A stretch of DNA of 64,000 bases from Pseudomonadota bacterium (GCA_018362935.1 JAHALQ010000007.1:24076-88075), one strand, 5' to 3'. Shown: positions 16,537 through 24,778, counted from the first letter of the stretch. A program made the numbers and translations. The notes: generated by a model not told the origin, from the letters alone.

Positions 16537-16740
16537 ATGTGGGATAAGGCCAGAATAAAAATTGAACTGATTAAAAGGGGTTCAAATTTTACTAAAGCCG
16601 CGCTGGATGAGGATTTATCATCCGGTGCATGCCGAACTGCTTTAGTAAAACCTTTTCCTGCCGGCGAAAGAGCTTTGGCAAAAGCCTTAGATATCTCTGT
16701 TGAAGAGTTATTCCCGGAACGTTATCGGGAGGCTAAATAA
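16537..16740 (+). CDS. ner: Ner/SfsB-like DNA-binding protein
   Basis: 67 residues, whole-length helix-turn-helix of the Ner/Nlp/SfsB family: MWDKARIKIELIKRGSNFT, KAALDEDLSSGACRTALVKP, FPAGERALAKALDISVEELF and a final PERY match the family core. In Mu, Ner represses early transcription after infection and helps switch to lytic growth. ATG 16537 is chosen for AAAGGAA at 16524; the open frame reaches 16453 but that part is the operator. Its stop overlaps the transposase start (TAATGG). Confidence 0.85.
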   Translation: MWDKARIKIELIKRGSNFTKAALDEDLSSGACRTALVKPFPAGERALAKALDISVEELFPERYREAK

Positions 16741-18854
16741 TGGAAAATTATTTTAGCGCCAAACAATTAGAAGCATTACATTTGACAAGCCTGCCGTCAT
16801 GCAAGCGATTGATCAATATAAAAGCGACAAAGGAAAATTGGCCATTTCGAGCCCGCAAAGGTAAAGGTGGCGGTCGAGAATATAATATTAATGATTTACC
16901 AGCTGAAGTACGGTCTGAGTTTTTAGCTAGAAAACAAAGAAATAAAGAAGAAAAAGTTCATGAAAAGCAAGAAGAAGCAATCGCGTCTTTATTAAAACTC
17001 CAAGACGGACAGCTTCAAAAAGCTTATATTCGTGAACGAATTGTTCAAGATTATATTATGTTTAAGAAAAGTAGCGGCTTAAGTCATACAAAAGCCAGAG
17101 CGGAGTTTTGTGCAAGTTTTAACGATAAAAAGATACTTCCTGATAATTCTATCCGTGCCGTTGTCAATAATATTTGTGAAAGAACCTTATTTAATCTGGA
17201 AAAAAACTATGAAACAATGGGATTGGCAGGCTTAGCCGATAATTATGGCAATCGTAAAGGAGCCAGCAAGGTTGAGAGCCGCCCCGAAATTAAGGAGCTA
17301 ATTTTAGGTCTAATTTATTTTAATCCGGATATTAAATGTCACTTAATAATGCGTGGACTCCGAACAAGATACGGTTCAAAGAATCTTCCGTCTTATCGAA
17401 CGATCCAGAACTGGGTTGCTAAATGGAGACATGAAAACGAATCAGTTCTTTTGGCAATTAAAAATCCGGATGCGTGGCGGAATAAGTATCAATCGGCGAC
17501 CGGTTCTCAGTCTGAAAATATTACCCGCCTTAATCAGCGTTGGGAATATGACAGTACCCCAACCGATATAATGTTAAATGATGGCAGCCGCCATAACATC
17601 GTTGGAGTGATAGACGTATATTCCCGTCGTTTGAAATTGTTGGTTTCGAAAACGTCTAATACTCAGGCCGTAACATCCATAACCAGAGCTTGTCTTCTCG
17701 AGTGGGGTGTACCTGAAGAGGTGAAGACGGATAACGGTGCAGACTATGCATCTAAGCACATGAGAAGAGTTTTTGACAGTCTGGAAGTTCGGCAGATATT
17801 CTGTCAGCCGTTTACTCCGGAAGGCAAGCCCCATATTGAACGAGTGTTTAAGACCTTTTCACATGATGTTTTAGAAATCCTTCCCGGATATATCGGTCAT
17901 AATGTTAGTGACCGTAAAAATATTGAATCGAGAAAGTCTTTTGCCGATCATATTATGGGAAAGGCCAAAAATCGGACAGCGGAATACTTGTCTGCAGAAG
18001 AACTGCAAGAATTTTGCGATAAGTGGATTGAAAACTATTATATGCAAGAACCGCACCGCGGATTAAATAATAAAACACCTCAGTCAATGGTAGACGGTTA
18101 CAACGGTGAAGTGCGCCGGATTAAAAATGAACGGGCGCTTGATATACTGCTTTTGCCAACCAGTGGTGACGGTATTCGTACCGTTACTAAAAAAGGCATT
18201 GCAATTGAAAATGCTTATTACGACAGCAACGATTTGGGATTATATATCGGCAAGCAAGTTAAGGTTCTGTATTCTGAAGCAGAGTGGGGCAAAATATATG
18301 TATTTACTCCCGAAAGTAAATTTATTTGTGAGGCCTTTTGTCCGGAACGCAGCGGTATTTCACGTTCAGAAGTTGCTTCAGCCAAAAAGTCACTGCAAAA
18401 ACGCCTTATCTCCGAGAGTAAGCAGATTATTAAAGGTTACAGCAAAAAATATATGGTCAAAAACCTTGCTCAGGAAATTGTTAATCAAAAAATTGATAAC
18501 AACCCGGATATTCTCGCATTTCCTAAAACCGAAGTTTCTTATGAATCTCGTTTTTTACAAGAGGCAGAAAATATCCTGGCTTCAAAACAGGAAATGCCGG
18601 CCAGCCGTAATCTAACCGTTGAAGAACAAAATGTACTTGAACAGGCCGAAAAAGCACGGAATGACAATGTTGTCAGCATGCCGGCGACCATTTTGTCCCA
18701 AGAAAGATACAAGCATTGGAAAGACCTTAATCAGCGTTTTCTTAAAGGTGAACGTTTAACAGAAAACGAAAGAAATTTTTATGCCAATTACAAAGAAAGT
18801 TCCGATTTTCAGACTCAAGAATTACTTGATGAACTGGGAATAGGAGCCGTGTAA
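16740..18854 (+). CDS. MuA-type DDE transposase
   Basis: 704 residues (MuA is 663). An N-terminal Mu-type DNA-binding domain (FSAKQLEALHLTSLPSCKR, then WPFRARKGKGGGREYNINDL) is followed by end-binding helices and the RNase-H-like core. Catalytic triad: Asp271 (WEYDSTPTD), Asp331 (KTDNGADY) and Glu367 (GKPHIERVF), with the D-35-E spacing of the rve family. A Mu C-terminal beta barrel follows, and the C-terminal 100 residues are helical and probably contact MuB. It cuts and joins the prophage ends during replicative transposition. Confidence 0.93.
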   Translation: MENYFSAKQLEALHLTSLPSCKRLINIKATKENWPFRARKGKGGGREYNINDLPAEVRSEFLARKQRNKEEKVHEKQEEAIASLLKLQDGQLQKAYIRERIVQDYIMFKKSSGLSHTKARAEFCASFNDKKILPDNSIRAVVNNICERTLFNLEKNYETMGLAGLADNYGNRKGASKVESRPEIKELILGLIYFNPDIKCHLIMRGLRTRYGSKNLPSYRTIQNWVAKWRHENESVLLAIKNPDAWRNKYQSATGSQSENITRLNQRWEYDSTPTDIMLNDGSRHNIVGVIDVYSRRLKLLVSKTSNTQAVTSITRACLLEWGVPEEVKTDNGADYASKHMRRVFDSLEVRQIFCQPFTPEGKPHIERVFKTFSHDVLEILPGYIGHNVSDRKNIESRKSFADHIMGKAKNRTAEYLSAEELQEFCDKWIENYYMQEPHRGLNNKTPQSMVDGYNGEVRRIKNERALDILLLPTSGDGIRTVTKKGIAIENAYYDSNDLGLYIGKQVKVLYSEAEWGKIYVFTPESKFICEAFCPERSGISRSEVASAKKSLQKRLISESKQIIKGYSKKYMVKNLAQEIVNQKIDNNPDILAFPKTEVSYESRFLQEAENILASKQEMPASRNLTVEEQNVLEQAEKARNDNVVSMPATILSQERYKHWKDLNQRFLKGERLTENERNFYANYKESSDFQTQELLDELGIGAV

Positions 18855-18860
18855 TCAAAA

Positions 18861-18932
18861 GTTGTCCGCAAGCTGCAACCTGCGGACAACCCAATTAACA
18901 TCAGGAGTCCCTACGCCAATAGACAACTCCTG
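18861..18932 (+). promoter_or_regulatory. Two hairpins between transposase and ATPase
   Basis: GTTGTCCGCA (18861-18870) pairs with TGCGGACAAC (18881-18890); CAGGAGT (18902-18908) pairs with ACTCCTG (18926-18932). Neither has a T run, so attenuation or mRNA stability control between the A and B genes is more likely than full termination. Confidence 0.5.
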
Positions 18933-18963
18933 AAACTATAACCGAAATTATAGAGGATTAATA

Positions 18964-19707
18964 ATGTCAGATAATATACAAAAAGTCAATAACATCGCAG
19001 CATTACAGAATGTTGCAATCATCTTGTTAGCTATAAAAAAGGCTATGAATAGGCCGGATTATCTTCCCGGTCTTGTGGTTGTTCACGGTCCGAGCGGTTA
19101 CGGTAAAACCATGGCGTCAAGCTATGCCGCAGCCAATTTGAAAGCTTATTTCGTTTCTGCCAAGGCAATTTGGACAAGAAAAACAATGTTGCAGGCTATT
19201 CTTGACGAGATGGGAATTCCAGCAAGCAGAACAACCGCTGAAATGTTTTCTCAAGTTTGTGAAGAATTATCTTGTTCTGGCAAGCCGCTCATCATTGATG
19301 AATTTGATTATTGCGTCGATTGCAAAGGACTGATGGCGTTAACCCGTGATATATATGACAGTTCAGAGACACCTATAATTTTAATAGGTGAGGAAATGCT
19401 ACCGGCTAAATTAGCACGTGAAGAGCGTTTTCATAACCGGATTTTAGACTGGATACCGGCGTTGCCGGCAAGTTTGGAAGACGCGGTAAAACTTCGTACA
19501 CTCTACTGCGATAAAGTTAAAATTGCCGATGACCTTTTACAAAAGGTTTGGCAGATATCGGAAGGCCGCGCCCGTCGAATTGTTGTTAATTTGAACAAAA
19601 TTCAAGATACCATATTAGCCGAAGGCCAAAATGTTGTTGATCTTAAAGATTGGGGAAAACGTGAGCTTATTAAAGGTGAAGCTCCGGCAATCAGGAGGCT
19701 GTCATAA
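18964..19707 (+). CDS. MuB-type AAA ATPase
   Basis: 247 residues. Walker A GPSGYGKT (residues 42-49) and Walker B PLIIDEFDY (about 108-116) define an AAA+ ATPase of the MuB/TniQ-partner group. It should bind DNA non-specifically, deliver target DNA to the transposase and give target immunity. Shorter than MuB (312 aa): the N-terminal HTH of MuB seems reduced. The C-terminal part (ISEGRARRIVVNLNKIQDTI) fits the MuB C-terminal domain. Starts behind AGAGGA and overlaps the next gene (ATAATG). Confidence 0.88.
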   Translation: MSDNIQKVNNIAALQNVAIILLAIKKAMNRPDYLPGLVVVHGPSGYGKTMASSYAAANLKAYFVSAKAIWTRKTMLQAILDEMGIPASRTTAEMFSQVCEELSCSGKPLIIDEFDYCVDCKGLMALTRDIYDSSETPIILIGEEMLPAKLAREERFHNRILDWIPALPASLEDAVKLRTLYCDKVKIADDLLQKVWQISEGRARRIVVNLNKIQDTILAEGQNVVDLKDWGKRELIKGEAPAIRRLS

Positions 19708-20288
19708 TGTTGGAAACAGGAAGAAAGCCCGTCAGTGTTGCGCCCAAAAACCGAAAAATGGTTTGGAAAGTTATCAGAGAATTAAAACATTTTACAATTC
19801 GTGATATTGAGGACAGAACTAAAATCCAGCCTAGAACAATAACTTCTTATTTGCAGGCGTTAGAACGTGCCGAGATTATTGATAAGAGAGCTGTTTATCA
19901 ACCGAACAGAGGTTGTTTGCGAACAAATGAATATAATCTTCTGAAAGATTTGGGCGCAATGGCTCCGGTCGTCAACAAAGCAGGGAAGCTTATTGAAGAT
20001 ACTCATCAATCAAGAATCTGGCGTGCCATCCGGATATTAAAGAATTTTACATTAAAAGACATTGTGGCAACCGCTTCTCAAGATAATGACCCGGTTTCAC
20101 TCACGGCTGCTGATCAATATTTGAATTATCTGAAAAAAGCAGGATACCTCGTCAAAAGAAATAACGAAAAAGTCTTTCATCTTGTTTCATCAATGAACAA
20201 AGGGATTCAGGCTCCGCAAATTCAACGCATCAAGCAGATCTATGATCCAAATATTGATGTCGTAGTCTGGAATAGTGAGGAGGCCTGA
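19707..20288 (+). CDS. Tandem winged-helix protein
   Basis: 193 residues with an internal duplication. Residues about 17-50 (RKMVWKVIRELKHFTIRDIE, IQPRTITSYLQALERAEII) repeat at about 108-155 (SRIWRAIRILKNFTLKDIV, SLTAADQYLNYLKKAGYLV). Each copy looks like a small winged helix, so the protein may bind two half-sites. It overlaps the MuB-like gene by one base and lies in the early operon. Not assigned to a named family; a regulator or replication accessory role is a guess. Confidence 0.7.
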   Translation: MLETGRKPVSVAPKNRKMVWKVIRELKHFTIRDIEDRTKIQPRTITSYLQALERAEIIDKRAVYQPNRGCLRTNEYNLLKDLGAMAPVVNKAGKLIEDTHQSRIWRAIRILKNFTLKDIVATASQDNDPVSLTAADQYLNYLKKAGYLVKRNNEKVFHLVSSMNKGIQAPQIQRIKQIYDPNIDVVVWNSEEA

Positions 20289-20289
20289 C

Positions 20290-20652
20290 ATGTCAGCAAT
20301 TGAAACCGCTAAACAATATTGGGGCGAATCTTTGCCGGACTGGATTGAGGTACTTGCAAACGAAGCTGATAAAACTTCCCAAAATAAAATTGCTTATAAA
20401 ATCGGTAAATCATCGGCTGCCATAAGCCAAATCTTAAAAAAATCTTATCCGGGCACGATTGCCAATCTTGAAGCAGCCGTTCGCGCCAACCTGATGAATG
20501 GCAGCCATGACTGTCCGTTTTACGGTACGATTTTAATTCGGGAATGCTTGGATGTACAGTCCCGTCCGTTCAGTAACTCAGGAAATCCAACCAAAATCAG
20601 ACTTTTCAAAGCCTGCCGCAACTGTATACACCACAAAAAACAAGGAGAATAA
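20290..20652 (+). CDS. HTH protein with C-terminal Cys cluster
   Basis: 120 residues. The N-terminal part (QNKIAYKIGKSSAAISQILK) is a helix-turn-helix; the second half has Cys in HDCPFYG, IRECLDV and KACRNCIHHK, possibly a zinc site. Common as an unnamed early protein in Mu-like prophages. Start 20290 follows GAGGAGG; the GTG at 20275 is in frame but poorer. Confidence 0.65.
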   Translation: MSAIETAKQYWGESLPDWIEVLANEADKTSQNKIAYKIGKSSAAISQILKKSYPGTIANLEAAVRANLMNGSHDCPFYGTILIRECLDVQSRPFSNSGNPTKIRLFKACRNCIHHKKQGE

Positions 20653-20655
20653 ACT

Positions 20656-20856
20656 ATGCTGTCACAAGATGCCAAAAACTTAACCAATTCAATTCGTGAT
20701 CTTCAACATAAAGCCGAACAAATGGCTCACGTTTTGGATTGTATCAAAATCAATCTTCAAAGTCTGGCCGACAGTTTAACTGTCTTAGAGCGCAATACGA
20801 TTGTCAGTCAGCCTTCAGAAAGGCCTACTTATGAAGATTATCAAAACATTGCCTGA
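20656..20856 (+). CDS. Small coiled-coil early phage protein
   Basis: 66 residues with heptad-like pattern (LTNSIRDLQHKAEQMAHVLD, INLQSLADSLTVLE). AAGGAG ribosome site and 3-bp gap to the previous gene, so it belongs to the early operon. Function unknown. Confidence 0.6.
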   Translation: MLSQDAKNLTNSIRDLQHKAEQMAHVLDCIKINLQSLADSLTVLERNTIVSQPSERPTYEDYQNIA

Positions 20857-20937
20857 TTGCTTAAGCAGTCAGACAAAAAACCGATTGCTGGCAAGAGCAA
20901 TCTTTAATGTAACCCCCAGAAGAAAAGGAAAATTAAA

Positions 20938-21186
20938 ATGTCAGAAACTGAAGTTGGCGGCATTGCTGCTGATCGTCTGCGTTCTCTTGTTGAGCGCATT
21001 GAACGGCTAAATGAGGAGAAAGCTGCGCTTGAAAGCGATATCCGCGATATTTTTGCAGAGGCCAAATCTGCCGGCTTTGACGTTAAAATTATACGCGAAG
21101 TTATTAGGCTGCGCAAAATGAACGCTGCCGACCGTGATGAGCAGGAAAGTTTGCTCGAAATCTATCGTAAAGCTCTGGATATATAG
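20938..21186 (+). CDS. GapR-like protein (DUF2312)
   Basis: 82 residues. RLRSLVERIERLNEEKAALE, DIRDIFAEAKSAGFDVKIIR and VIRLRKMNAADRDEQ are the DUF2312/GapR signature. Host GapR is an alphaproteobacterial nucleoid protein that forms a tetramer around overtwisted DNA and helps topoisomerases ahead of replication forks. A phage-borne copy in the early operon beside transposition genes could aid replicative transposition or alter host chromosome structure. Full family length. Start follows AAGGAAAATTAAA. Confidence 0.85.
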   Translation: MSETEVGGIAADRLRSLVERIERLNEEKAALESDIRDIFAEAKSAGFDVKIIREVIRLRKMNAADRDEQESLLEIYRKALDI

Positions 21187-21195
21187 GAGAAAGCA

Positions 21196-21834
21196 ATGAC
21201 AGAAATAAACGAAAACGAATACCTAACCGACGCTGAAGGTCGTTTGGTACCGATTAAAATGATTAAAGATATCGACCGGCAACGCGACAATCTGGTGAAA
21301 GAATATATAGCTAAGGCAAAAGCTTTGTCTGCCAGTATTCAGCGTTTCAAAACCGAGAGCTTTAACGATGTGGCTGCGCATATCAGTTTGGCTGCCGAAA
21401 AATATAATCTCAAAATAGGCGGGGAAAAAGGAAATGTGACGCTGATGAGTTATGACGGGCAGTATAAAATAATCCGTTCAGTCGCTGAAAAGCTTGATTT
21501 TAACGAAAGTCTGGCCGCCGCTAAGATTATGATTGATAATTGTATCAGCAAATGGTCTGCCGGCGTTAATCAGCATCTGAAGGCCCTGGTAACCAGAACT
21601 TTCAAAACTGACCGCGAAGGCAAGATTTCAACGGTTAAGGTTCTGGATCTGATGACGGTTAAAATTAATGATGACGAGTGGCAAATGGCGATGCAGGCCT
21701 TGTCGGACAGTATGTCGGTCAGTTCTACCAAATCATATATTCGGTTTTACGAACGTCAGGTTGACGGCAGCTATAAGGCCATACCTCTGGACATTGCTGC
21801 CGATTTTCAGATTTCGCCGGCTAACTCCAAATAA
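21196..21834 (+). CDS. DUF3164 Mu-like early protein
   Basis: 212 residues matching the DUF3164 family of transposable phages: NEYLTDAEGRLVPIKMIKDI near the start, then a helical middle and GGEKGNVTLMSYDGQYKIIR, with DLMTVKINDDEWQMAM later. The family is conserved in Mu-like early operons; role not known. GGAGAAAGCA ribosome site, 9-bp gap after the GapR-like gene. Confidence 0.85.
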   Translation: MTEINENEYLTDAEGRLVPIKMIKDIDRQRDNLVKEYIAKAKALSASIQRFKTESFNDVAAHISLAAEKYNLKIGGEKGNVTLMSYDGQYKIIRSVAEKLDFNESLAAAKIMIDNCISKWSAGVNQHLKALVTRTFKTDREGKISTVKVLDLMTVKINDDEWQMAMQALSDSMSVSSTKSYIRFYERQVDGSYKAIPLDIAADFQISPANSK

Positions 21835-21855
21835 ACAGTAAACACTATAGGCGAA

Positions 21856-21878
21856 ACGGCGGTGTCTTTATCCGCCGT
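21856..21878 (+). terminator. GC-rich hairpin after DUF3164 gene
   Basis: ACGGCGG (21856-21862) and CCGCCGT (21872-21878) form a 7-bp stem; no T run, so a weak or Rho-assisted terminator, or an mRNA 3' stabiliser. Confidence 0.45.
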
Positions 21879-21905
21879 CTGCGGAAGATTAACCACTCCG
21901 CACTG

Positions 21906-22379
21906 ATGAGCCAGGTTAAACAAATGACAAAAAGAGAAATGACACAAGAACGCAAGATTTTACTGGGGAAGATTCACATAGCCAAGAAAGCTTTAGGTCT
22001 TGATGAAGATACCTATCGGTCAATCATTTTTGCTGCAGTTGGCAAAAACAGCGGCAAAGACTGCACAGACCGTCAGTTGCTTAAGATTGTTAAAGCCTTT
22101 GAAGCTAAAGGTTGGAAGCATCGAAAAAATCCGAACCAATACCGCAAAGTTCCGACCGGACGGGCAGATTTGGAAAAAATCTATGCGTTATGGGGAAGGT
22201 TGCAGGATATGGGCGTTGTAAAGTCGACAAATCTGGTTGACCTGGATAAATGGGTCAGTCGGATGACCGGAGGTAAACGCAGTTCTGCTCAATTTCTTGA
22301 AGAAAGCTGGGCGCAAAAGATAATCGAGTGTCTGAAACAATGGATCGCCCGCGAGGAAAGGAGAGGGCACAATGAATAA
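21906..22379 (+). CDS. gp16-like regulator (DUF1018)
   Basis: 157 residues, gp16/DUF1018 family of Mu-like phages: RKILLGKIHIAKKALGLDED, TYRSIIFAAVGKNSGKDCTD, then KWVSRMTGGKRSSAQFLEES. Usually located just before the Mor activator, as here; probably DNA-binding. The ATG at 21906 is used; 21924 (MTKREMTQERK) is an alternative start. Its end overlaps the Mor gene by 8 bp. Confidence 0.85.
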   Translation: MSQVKQMTKREMTQERKILLGKIHIAKKALGLDEDTYRSIIFAAVGKNSGKDCTDRQLLKIVKAFEAKGWKHRKNPNQYRKVPTGRADLEKIYALWGRLQDMGVVKSTNLVDLDKWVSRMTGGKRSSAQFLEESWAQKIIECLKQWIAREERRGHNE

Positions 22380-22800
22380 CTTTACCGGTGTTTTGGCTGA
22401 CATTGAAAATGTTATCGGCACCGCCGCCACTCTCCAGCTGGTAAAAGAACGCGGCGGCACCAAAATAAATATTCCTAAAAAACCGACCGAAAAGTGTCAA
22501 TTGGTTCAGATTATCGGATTGTCGTTGGCGGAAAAGCTCAGTTTGGAATTTGGATCCGGAGAAGTTTTAATTCCGATGGGGCATTTCAAAGGCATGGGCA
22601 GAAAGAAGGTCTTAGCGGCTCAGATGCTTGAACAAGGATTAAGCAGCAATAAGATTGCTGCAGAGCTGGATATTCACGAAAGAACTGTCCGGCGGGTGAA
22701 AGAAAAAAACTACTTAGGATTACCCCTCATTGAATATATTGAAGAACAAGAAAGGAAAGAAAAAGAACATGGGAAAAGTTGTTGCCACACTCACGCTTGA
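22372..22800 (+). CDS. Mor-type middle/late transcription activator
   Basis: 142 residues. IGTAATLQLVKERGGTKINI, then LVQIIGLSLAEKLSLEFGSG and EVLIPMG match the Mor/C dimerisation part; MLEQGLSSNKIAAELDIHER and TVRRVKEKN are the C-terminal helix-turn-helix. In Mu, Mor and C activate middle and late promoters. The C-terminus ends in a Cys/His tail (KSCCHTHA). It is the only such activator I see, so it may control the lysis, head and tail genes directly. Confidence 0.82.
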   Translation: MNNFTGVLADIENVIGTAATLQLVKERGGTKINIPKKPTEKCQLVQIIGLSLAEKLSLEFGSGEVLIPMGHFKGMGRKKVLAAQMLEQGLSSNKIAAELDIHERTVRRVKEKNYLGLPLIEYIEEQERKEKEHGKSCCHTHA

Positions 22801-22972
22801 GTGTTTTACGGATCATAAAGGGAATCTCGAGATGCATTATGTATCCGATTATTCCGACCAGATAAAAGAAGAACATAAAAAAGCGTGTCAAACTATTTTT
22901 AGAATTGTCAGAGATTCGTTTGAATTTGACATTGCTATGGCCGCGCAAACTCAAAATATCACCAGACAGTGA
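22769..22972 (+). CDS. Small hypothetical phage protein
   Basis: 67 residues (MGKVVATLTLECFTDHKGN...). Start 22769 follows AAGGAAAG and lies inside the end of the Mor gene in another frame. Contains KKACQTIFRIVRDSFEFDIA, a probable helix. Not recognised. Confidence 0.55.
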   Translation: MGKVVATLTLECFTDHKGNLEMHYVSDYSDQIKEEHKKACQTIFRIVRDSFEFDIAMAAQTQNITRQ

Positions 22973-22979
22973 GGAAATA

Positions 22980-23177
22980 ATGACACCAAATGATAATAAT
23001 ATGCCCCGCGGGCAGGTTCCGGCGACGATATTAAAAGACAGTGAGCGCCAACCCTGCGAAATCTGGACCCGTGTTATGGGCTACTTCCGCCCGCTGTCAG
23101 AGTTCAATATCGGTAAAAAATCCGAATTTTTTAGCCGAAAATATTTTAAGGAAAGTAAAACGCACAAACAAAAATAA
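22980..23177 (+). CDS. NrdD C-terminus-like small protein
   Basis: 65 residues. CEIWTRVMGYFRPLSEFNIG and KKSEFFSRKYFKE resemble the extreme C-terminal segment of anaerobic ribonucleotide reductase (CEVxxRVxGYxRPVxxWNxGK), including the glycyl-radical-region style. Only this tail is present, with no catalytic barrel. Short proteins of this kind occur in Mu-like prophages; function unknown. ATG 22980 follows GAGGAAATA. Confidence 0.65.
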   Translation: MTPNDNNMPRGQVPATILKDSERQPCEIWTRVMGYFRPLSEFNIGKKSEFFSRKYFKESKTHKQK

Positions 23178-23222
23178 TCTTTCGGCAGATTGAAAAATTA
23201 TTCTGTTTTATTTTGATGTATA

Positions 23223-23657
23223 TTATTTACTGACCATCATCACAACAAGATTACCAACAATATTGAACGAAAATGTTTTATCTTCAATTATAGTTTTTTG
23301 TTGAGATTTTGTAGCTGCTTCTACAAAACAATTACCAAAAAATTCGGATGCTTTTTCTGAATCGTCTACCAGTTGAGGGAGGACAATTGTTGCGTTTAGC
23401 ATTGCTTCTTGCGAAAGAACTTTGTCTTTATTTGTGTCAATCGCAAACATTACGCCTTTAACGTTGTTGTTTTCTGTTGTTATCAGAACTTTTGCAAGTT
23501 CGTTCTTTGTGCCTGTGTAAGTATTGGTTTCGGGATTAAATTCAAAGGTATAGTTACGGTCTTCCAAAAGTTTTTTAAATTCGTTGACAGCAACATCTTT
23601 TGCCCACGCATTGAAACTAAAACAAATTGAAGTAAGGAATAAGAGTATTTTTTTCAT
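23223..23657 (-). CDS. Secreted protein, leftward moron
   Basis: 144 residues with a signal peptide (MKKILLFLTSICFSFNAWAK, cleavage after WA-K region) and a compact periplasmic domain (YTFEFNPETNTYTGTKNELA, then AIDTNKDKVLSQEAML). It is transcribed against all surrounding phage genes, is more AT-rich, and has its own GGAGG ribosome site. These are marks of a lysogenic-conversion gene expressed from the prophage. Not recognised; some resemblance to small envelope stress or toxin-accessory proteins only. Confidence 0.7.
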   Translation of the reverse strand: MKKILLFLTSICFSFNAWAKDVAVNEFKKLLEDRNYTFEFNPETNTYTGTKNELAKVLITTENNNVKGVMFAIDTNKDKVLSQEAMLNATIVLPQLVDDSEKASEFFGNCFVEAATKSQQKTIIEDKTFSFNIVGNLVVMMVSK

Positions 23658-23936
23658 AAAACAGCCTCCGTTAAAATAAGCAAAGATTAAAATAATAGCA
23701 GGGATAAGTAAATAAAAATTATTGAAATATTAACCTCTGTCGGTTAACCTGAAAGCCTAAAAACATGATTACAGCGGCTTTCGCACCCGTCAGATTTGCG
23801 ATTTTTTTTGTATCTGCAATGTGGCGGATGAGAGCTGAAAATATATTGAATATCAGCCAAAGCCTACTGTAATCGGCTTTTAGTGAGTCCGCCACCTCTC
23901 AAATTTGCGTGGCAATTTCTAAGAAAGATTACAGAT
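23658..23936. other. AT-rich leader between moron and rha
   Basis: About 280 bp. The octamer GATTACAG occurs at 23767 and 23926 and inverted at 23864. A 35-codon frame (23765-23872) reads MITAAFAPVRFAIFFVSAMW..., reminiscent of Ash/Icd-like small phage proteins, but it has no ribosome site. Best read as the regulatory leader of rha, possibly a decayed ash-like gene. Confidence 0.35.
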
Positions 23937-24587
23937 ATGAAAAATTTAGTTCAAATATCAAATAATAACCAGTTAACCACCACCAGTTTAAAGATTGCTG
24001 AAATATTTGGTCGGCAACATAAGCATATTTTAGAAAATATACAACATTTTGAAATTCCAGCAGATTTTATTCAGCCGAATTTTCGGCCGATTAAATATGT
24101 TGATAAAAAGGGGCGTGAACAAAAGATGTATGAAATCACCCGTGACGGTTTCACGCTGCTGGCGATGGGCTTCACCGGCAAAAAAGCGATGCAGTTCAAA
24201 ATCGACTTTATCAAGGCTTTTAACGCGATGGAGGCGGAGCTTTTAAACCGCGCCGCTCTTAAAAAGCCCACTTTTGCCGAAACATTGCTCGGGAGTCGTG
24301 AGCTTAAAAAGGAAAATCAGGCGCAAAAAGCGCTCATTGCCGATATGTCGGCAGAACTCTTAAAATCCCGCCCGCTTTGGTGTCGGGTGTTAAAATATAA
24401 ACGGCTGGGGCTCTCGACTGCCGAGGTGGGCAAATTGGTAGGACGTTCTCGTGCTTCGGTCAAGCTCTATTGCGCCGCTTTGCGTAAATATGGCCTTCTT
24501 AATCCGTTGCCGCAACCGGCCGAACAATTGGTGCTAAATTTTAGTGCGGCGGAAACCATCCCCGGCGTTGTTTTTGCGGGAGAATAG
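23937..24587 (+). CDS. Rha-family phage regulator
   Basis: 216 residues. The N-terminal Rha domain is clear: TTTSLKIAEIFGRQHKHILE, then FRPIKYVDKKGREQKMYEIT and RDGFTLLAMGFTGKKAMQFK. After a helical linker, the C-terminus has a second DNA-binding-like region (GLSTAEVGKLVGRSRASVKL) instead of the usual KilA/ANT domain. Rha proteins modulate lytic growth depending on host factors such as IHF. Start 23937 chosen since homologues begin MKN...; a GTG at 23883 is in frame. Confidence 0.85.
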   Translation: MKNLVQISNNNQLTTTSLKIAEIFGRQHKHILENIQHFEIPADFIQPNFRPIKYVDKKGREQKMYEITRDGFTLLAMGFTGKKAMQFKIDFIKAFNAMEAELLNRAALKKPTFAETLLGSRELKKENQAQKALIADMSAELLKSRPLWCRVLKYKRLGLSTAEVGKLVGRSRASVKLYCAALRKYGLLNPLPQPAEQLVLNFSAAETIPGVVFAGE

Positions 24588-24589
24588 TC

Positions 24590-24778
24590 ATGCAGATACT
24601 TTTGAATGCTGATCGCCGCGAAGCTGTTGATGAGCTTAAACAATTGTTATTAGTTGTTGCCCGCGCGTTGGATACTCAGAACAACACCAGCAGTTTGGAA
24701 TTGACCAACGCCGAGGCGGTGGCCTTGTGCTGTTTCGTAGATGATATTGCCAAAGCGCTGCCGCAATTATGCAAATAA
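24590..24778 (+). CDS. Small hypothetical phage protein
   Basis: 62 residues (MQILLNADRREAVDELKQLL...). Two helices, no membrane segment. Starts 2 bp after rha with a GGGAGAATAGTC upstream. Overlaps the next small gene by 10 bp. Confidence 0.55.
   Translation: MQILLNADRREAVDELKQLLLVVARALDTQNNTSSLELTNAEAVALCCFVDDIAKALPQLCK

Noticed and set aside
18106..18615. 169-aa plus-strand frame inside the transposase
   Set aside because: Shadow of the MuA-type gene in another frame with basic, biased composition.
20801..21010. 69-aa frame between small early genes
   Set aside because: Overlaps two better supported genes in other frames; no good ribosome site.
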